A stretch of 64,000 bases of DNA from Coniella vitis (lineage: Eukaryota; Ascomycota; Sordariomycetes; Diaporthales; Schizoparmaceae). Where the stretch lies: contig WUJK01000014.1 in the NCBI GenBank assembly GCA_011317545.1, positions 372,001 to 436,000 on the forward strand, given 5' to 3'. How positions within the stretch are numbered: the stretch's first letter is position 1; every line of letters begins with the position of its first letter. The position numbers and the translations under genes are program-made. Below, piece by piece: positions 60,355-64,000 of the stretch. The notes beneath the pieces are model-generated. The model had not been told where the DNA came from. It worked only from the letters and a program-made list of their open reading frames with translations, and searched no databases.

Positions 60355-60992
60355 GTTTTAGTACTGGGGCTTATACCCATGAAACAGAGTTCTACATGGT
60401 AATGTAAAGGATGCAATGGATATACTTAGCGACTCTCAGGGTTTTTTTTTTTTTTTTTTTTCACTTGTACAGACAAGACGAGATGAGACGAGCAACTGCG
60501 GTTCAGATTCAATCAACTTTTTGTTATATCTGTCTCGTGATACACAGCAAAGAGTTCCAGGATGGTACTGCTAGTCACATCAAAAGGAATCAAGATGTTG
60601 TATAATGTTTCAGTCGTGAAGGGGTATCTCTTTGATAAAACGATATAAAAAGAAACGATGCCAAAATCAACTCATGTTGTTCATCATTTGCCTGCGCTCC
60701 CTCTCTCTCTCACACGCGCGTTCGCTGTCATTTGCCACACATATAAAAACCTGACAGCATATAGACACTCCCAATCTGTGTCGTCTTCATCATTACTCAC
60801 AACGCCATGTTCTCGTCTGGTCTCATCCCCCCAGATTTGTACATAATACTCGACACCTGTCCCAACCCAACCTCATCAATAATGTGAATGCATATAACTC
60901 ACACATCGTAAACATAATCAAGGAGGCAAAGTCAGACCGGCAAGTAAAATGACTGGCCACCAGGGCTCTAACTTGGACAAAGATCTGCCACC
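59655..60992. other. Intergenic region between convergent genes
   Basis: 3' flanks of the BRCT gene and of the DUF8035 gene. AT-rich, with A and T runs and a compound TA/TG microsatellite. No gene is recognised. Confidence 0.65.
60308..60353. repeat. Compound TA/TG dinucleotide microsatellite
   Basis: About 14 TA units followed directly by about 9 TG units, in non-coding DNA between two convergent genes. Confidence 0.9.
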
Positions 60993-63839
60993 TTAAAATT
61001 GCGAGGCCGCCTCCGTCAACACAGTCAACAGTGTCGCGGCAGCCCCGCCGACGCCAACAGCGCCCAGTGTCTCACCCCAGACACTTTTCTTCGCCCGGCG
61101 CCTGTCGGAGCGGGTCCCTTCGTCCTTGTCCTTCTCGCGGTGGCGTGCCGAATGAGAAGAGTTGACGTCTCGATCGCGGTGGCGATCCCCTCGATCACGG
61201 TCTCTTTCTCTGTCCCTGTCCCTGTCCCTGTCCTCACGGTCTCGATCTCGGTCCCTGCGATCGCGGTCTCGACGGCGTTCTCTGTCGCGCTCAGAGGCGT
61301 GTCGGTGCTCTCTCCGTGCTCTGCGTTCCCGCTGTCTTTCATACTCGCTGGGTGTCATTTCCCGCGGACCGTCCTCCTCAAATCGCACGTGATTTTCATT
61401 CCGATTCTTGAGGATAGGTTTGGGGGAGACTGTCGACGCAGGCGAGTCTGCGTCCATCGGTGGCGGGACAATGACGGGACAGGGCTTCCTGCTGCGATTA
61501 GGTCGATAGACGCCGTCATTCTTGTCGTCCATGTCATCGGGAAACGACTCCTCGCGAATAATGGAATCATGACGCTGATGCCGCCGCCGACGTTGTTGCA
61601 TATTTCGTGGAATGTACTTGTCCGTGTTGGATGACAACGATGACCCTCGCCTCCTTCGCGTGCGAGACTGTTGCGAATCAGACTCACCACTCTCGCTACT
61701 TGAGTCGGAGTCGTCCCAGATTGTGTCTGAAGACGTACACTCGGACTCGGTGGTGTCAGAGTGCCGCGAGGATGTCTTGGTGTCGTGGTAGGACGGACGC
61801 CGTTCTGAACGGTCAGTACGCGGTGCCGATCGCATGGGCGACCTCGTGGTAGAGTCGCGACGGACTCGACCGGCACGAATTTCGGCAGACTTGCGCGCAA
61901 ATTCTGCAATTTCGTCTTTGCTCAACACGCCGAGCACAGCCACGAAGCTTGGGCGAGCCTCGTAGCGGAGGCCAGCTTTGTCGAGGACCTCGGGTGACAC
62001 AAGTGAGCGCTTGATGCGTGTCCACTTGGCGTCAAGGGGAATTTCGACACCTTTGCTGTCGGGTGCCAGACGAGAACAGCGTTGAGAAGCCGTGCCAGCT
62101 GTGTATGGCGGAGGTAGGCCACTAGAAGCAGGTACGGATCCAACGGGGTCATTGAGCGAATATCCGGGCGGAGGCGTCATCATGGTAGGAGAGATGGGAG
62201 TGCTTTCAGGGGCCTCTGGTACAGCAGGGCCTTCTGAATAGGTAGAAGGCGGCATGTATCGTGGCGATGTCCCGAATGCTTTTGCAGCTGGAGAAGGAGA
62301 AGTAGACGTTGTCGCCTCTGGGGAAAGCGAGGCCTGGCCCCTGTAGGTTGAAGGCGGCGGTGGTAGATAGCGCCCATTCGGCGGTGTTCCTGGAGAAACA
62401 CCCGAATCTGAGGTCGGACGCATTGCTGGTGAGAGGTGCCGCCTACTAGGCCGGGCCGCAAGGGAGTCGGCGTGCTGCCGGTCGCAATCCATCAGGTCCT
62501 GCGTCGAAATGAGAGCCAGTTGTTGTTTGCTGCTGGCCAGGTCTGCGTCCGAGACAGAATCAGACGACGATCTCTCCCATGGCAATAGTACGGGCGCCGT
62601 ATCGGCAGCGGGCGATGTCTGGGGATTATATCGGGCTGTTGGAGCCTGCTCGGGCAGCCTTGGAGCTTGTTTGACGGCTGGTGCGAATTTCTCATTGGCG
62701 AGAGTGGGAGACATGGCCTCCTTGGGTGACATGGCGTCGCCACGCGCTACTGGCGGTGGCAGAGATGAAGATCCGTATTGCTGGCGAGACCCATCTGCAG
62801 GTGTTGGCGTGTCGGGATAGGGCACAAATTGCTGGGGTGCATATGCAGGCCCGCCGTGGGCGCTGTCCAGCAGACCACGAACGGAGGGGGGATTCTCGTC
62901 CACTGAAGCGGTTGCGTCCAGGCCGCGTATGTATGCACGCAGCACCTCCTGGAAGCCTGTCAGTCTCCATTATGATAGAAGGAATGACCAAACAAACGCG
63001 GCTGCGTATGCAGAAGGGGTGGGAAGCAGGTTGGCTTCCCTCGTCTTGTGCATGTCTTTTGCGACCGCCAACTCTGCGGTGAATGATAAAGAAAGAAACA
63101 AGGAAAAAAAGAGATTTGCGGACCGAGACATGCAGGTCATATATTGGTTGGGACCGCTGCCACTTACCTTGTGTTTTCGCAATACATCGCTGGAAAAGCC
63201 TTCTTTGGCCAGCTCGGACGAGAAGACCTGCCACAATTCTTCGTTGTTGTCATCTGCGGCTTCGCCTGACGCCCTGGCTTTGGCTCGGCGCTGGAAGCAC
63301 CGAGCGGCAACGGCATCGATTTTGTCCTTGATGGAGTTTTGCTGGTTGACATTGGTTTGGTCAGGGCGCACCGGTTGTGGCTGCCTTGCCGGGTTGTGCA
63401 ACTGCACCGTGTCGAGAAAGATGTCAATGTGCGTCTTTTGGTTGGCCAACTTGATGCGCAGCAGCTGGAGCATGTCTCTCTCGCGGTCTTCGAGTTTCTT
63501 GGCTCCATGGTCTGCGCGATGGTACGGACCATCCTCTACGCCATCGTCACTGGGCGACGAGCCGTACTTGTGAAGAATGGTATCGAGCTGCTTCAGCGCA
63601 AAGTCTGTGTCCTCAAGCAGGGGAGCCAGCTGCCGCGCATACACCGAGGCCTGTTGCTGGGCGCTGTTGAGCAGACTGTCTGGGTCCTCGGCCTCGGCGC
63701 GCAGGTTCTTGATGACCATGTGTAATGGGCGCACGACAGAGGCAACATCGTCGAAATCAGGGCCCGATGTCTTGGCCCGCCGATAGAGCGAGCGCGCATA
63801 GGCGGCCAACTCTGTGATGGACGTGCTGTCGACAGCCAT
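60993..63839 (-). CDS. DUF8035 protein with Arg-Asp/Glu-rich tail
   Basis: Exons are 63839-63168 and 62948-60993, 875 residues, in phase. A helical N-terminal domain of about 220 residues (ITELAAYARSLYRRAKTSG, SVYARQLAPLLEDTDFALKQ, KLANQKTHIDIFLDTVQLHN) recurs in many ascomycete proteins of unknown role. After the intron come a Pro/Ser-rich disordered stretch and, at about residues 530-590, a DUF8035-type domain (WTRIKRSLVSPEVLDKAGL, VAVLGVLSKDEIAEFARKS). The C-terminal part is highly charged, with RD/RE dipeptide repeats near residues 790-840, and ends in a short hydrophobic stretch (GAVGVGGAAATLLTVL). RD/RE tails occur in RNA-processing proteins, but a role here is only inference. Confidence 0.82.
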
Positions 63840-64000
63840 GTTGGCCCCTTTGTGTCTATGTTGCGTGTTGAACGGAACGGAACGGTCGTAGGTGTCAAGC
63901 TGCGCTGAGTGAGTGCCCAGCGAGGGCCGCTTGCTTTTTTTGGGTTTGAGCCCAGGCTAGTAGCAAGGGGTGCGTCTTGTCAGACGGACTCTTGGTGATT
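63840..64000. other. Upstream region of the DUF8035 gene
   Basis: Leader or promoter of the minus-strand gene starting at 63839. No further feature is seen before the window ends. Confidence 0.6.

Overview
The window is nuclear DNA of a filamentous ascomycete (Pezizomycotina; Sordariomycetes and perhaps Hypocreales is an inference from gene content). The evidence is short spliceosomal introns (about 46-120 nt) with fungal branch points, fungal-specific transcription-factor families, a 10-exon BRE4-type membrane protein, a Dpb11/TopBP1 BRCT protein, GH10 and GH11 xylanases, and long non-coding stretches full of microsatellites. No tRNA, rRNA, CRISPR array or intact transposon was recognised.

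Layout. 1-5403 is gene-free apart from the leader of the next gene. 5404-8967 (+) encodes a two-finger C2H2 regulator with a fungal-specific regulatory domain. Genes on the minus strand follow: an unrecognised low-complexity protein (10100-11720), a FAR1/MULE-type DNA-binding protein with a long polyQ tract (13244-14492, broken by one base at a G7 run), a DUF3140 plus HVA1/TUDOR-like protein (15047-16177), a type II membrane O-fucosyltransferase-like protein (17353-19042) and a large PPxY-bearing alpha-arrestin (21348-25049). An 8.4 kb microsatellite-rich desert (25050-33505) separates these from a 10-exon BRE4/FUSC-family membrane protein (33506-37882, minus).

38608-42143 is a decayed pair: a Zn2Cys6 regulator with two single-base frame breaks and no start codon, and a short-chain dehydrogenase fragment with one frame break that lacks its catalytic half. 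Next comes a convergent pair of secreted xylanases, GH10 (43945-45562, +) and GH11 (46212-47357, minus). Both have GGCTAA/GGCAAA sites upstream that resemble XlnR/Xyr1 targets. After a 4.8 kb gap come a GPI-anchored yapsin-like aspartyl protease (52206-53825), a Nudix hydrolase (55257-56003), the four-BRCT Dpb11/Rad4(Cut5) homologue (56526-59654), all plus strand, and a DUF8035 protein with an Arg-Asp/Glu tail (60993-63839, minus).

The genes do not form one pathway. The xylanases act together on plant xylan outside the cell and suggest a plant-associated or saprotrophic life. The rest are housekeeping or regulatory genes. Exon boundaries were set by hand from splice signals, reading frame and family conservation; totals divisible by three support the multi-exon models. 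No clearly novel biological system was found. The best leads are two GC-AG introns, a recurring TGTACTATGTA half-palindrome in intergenic DNA, two introns whose retention leaves a readable protein, and a cluster of single-base frame breaks.
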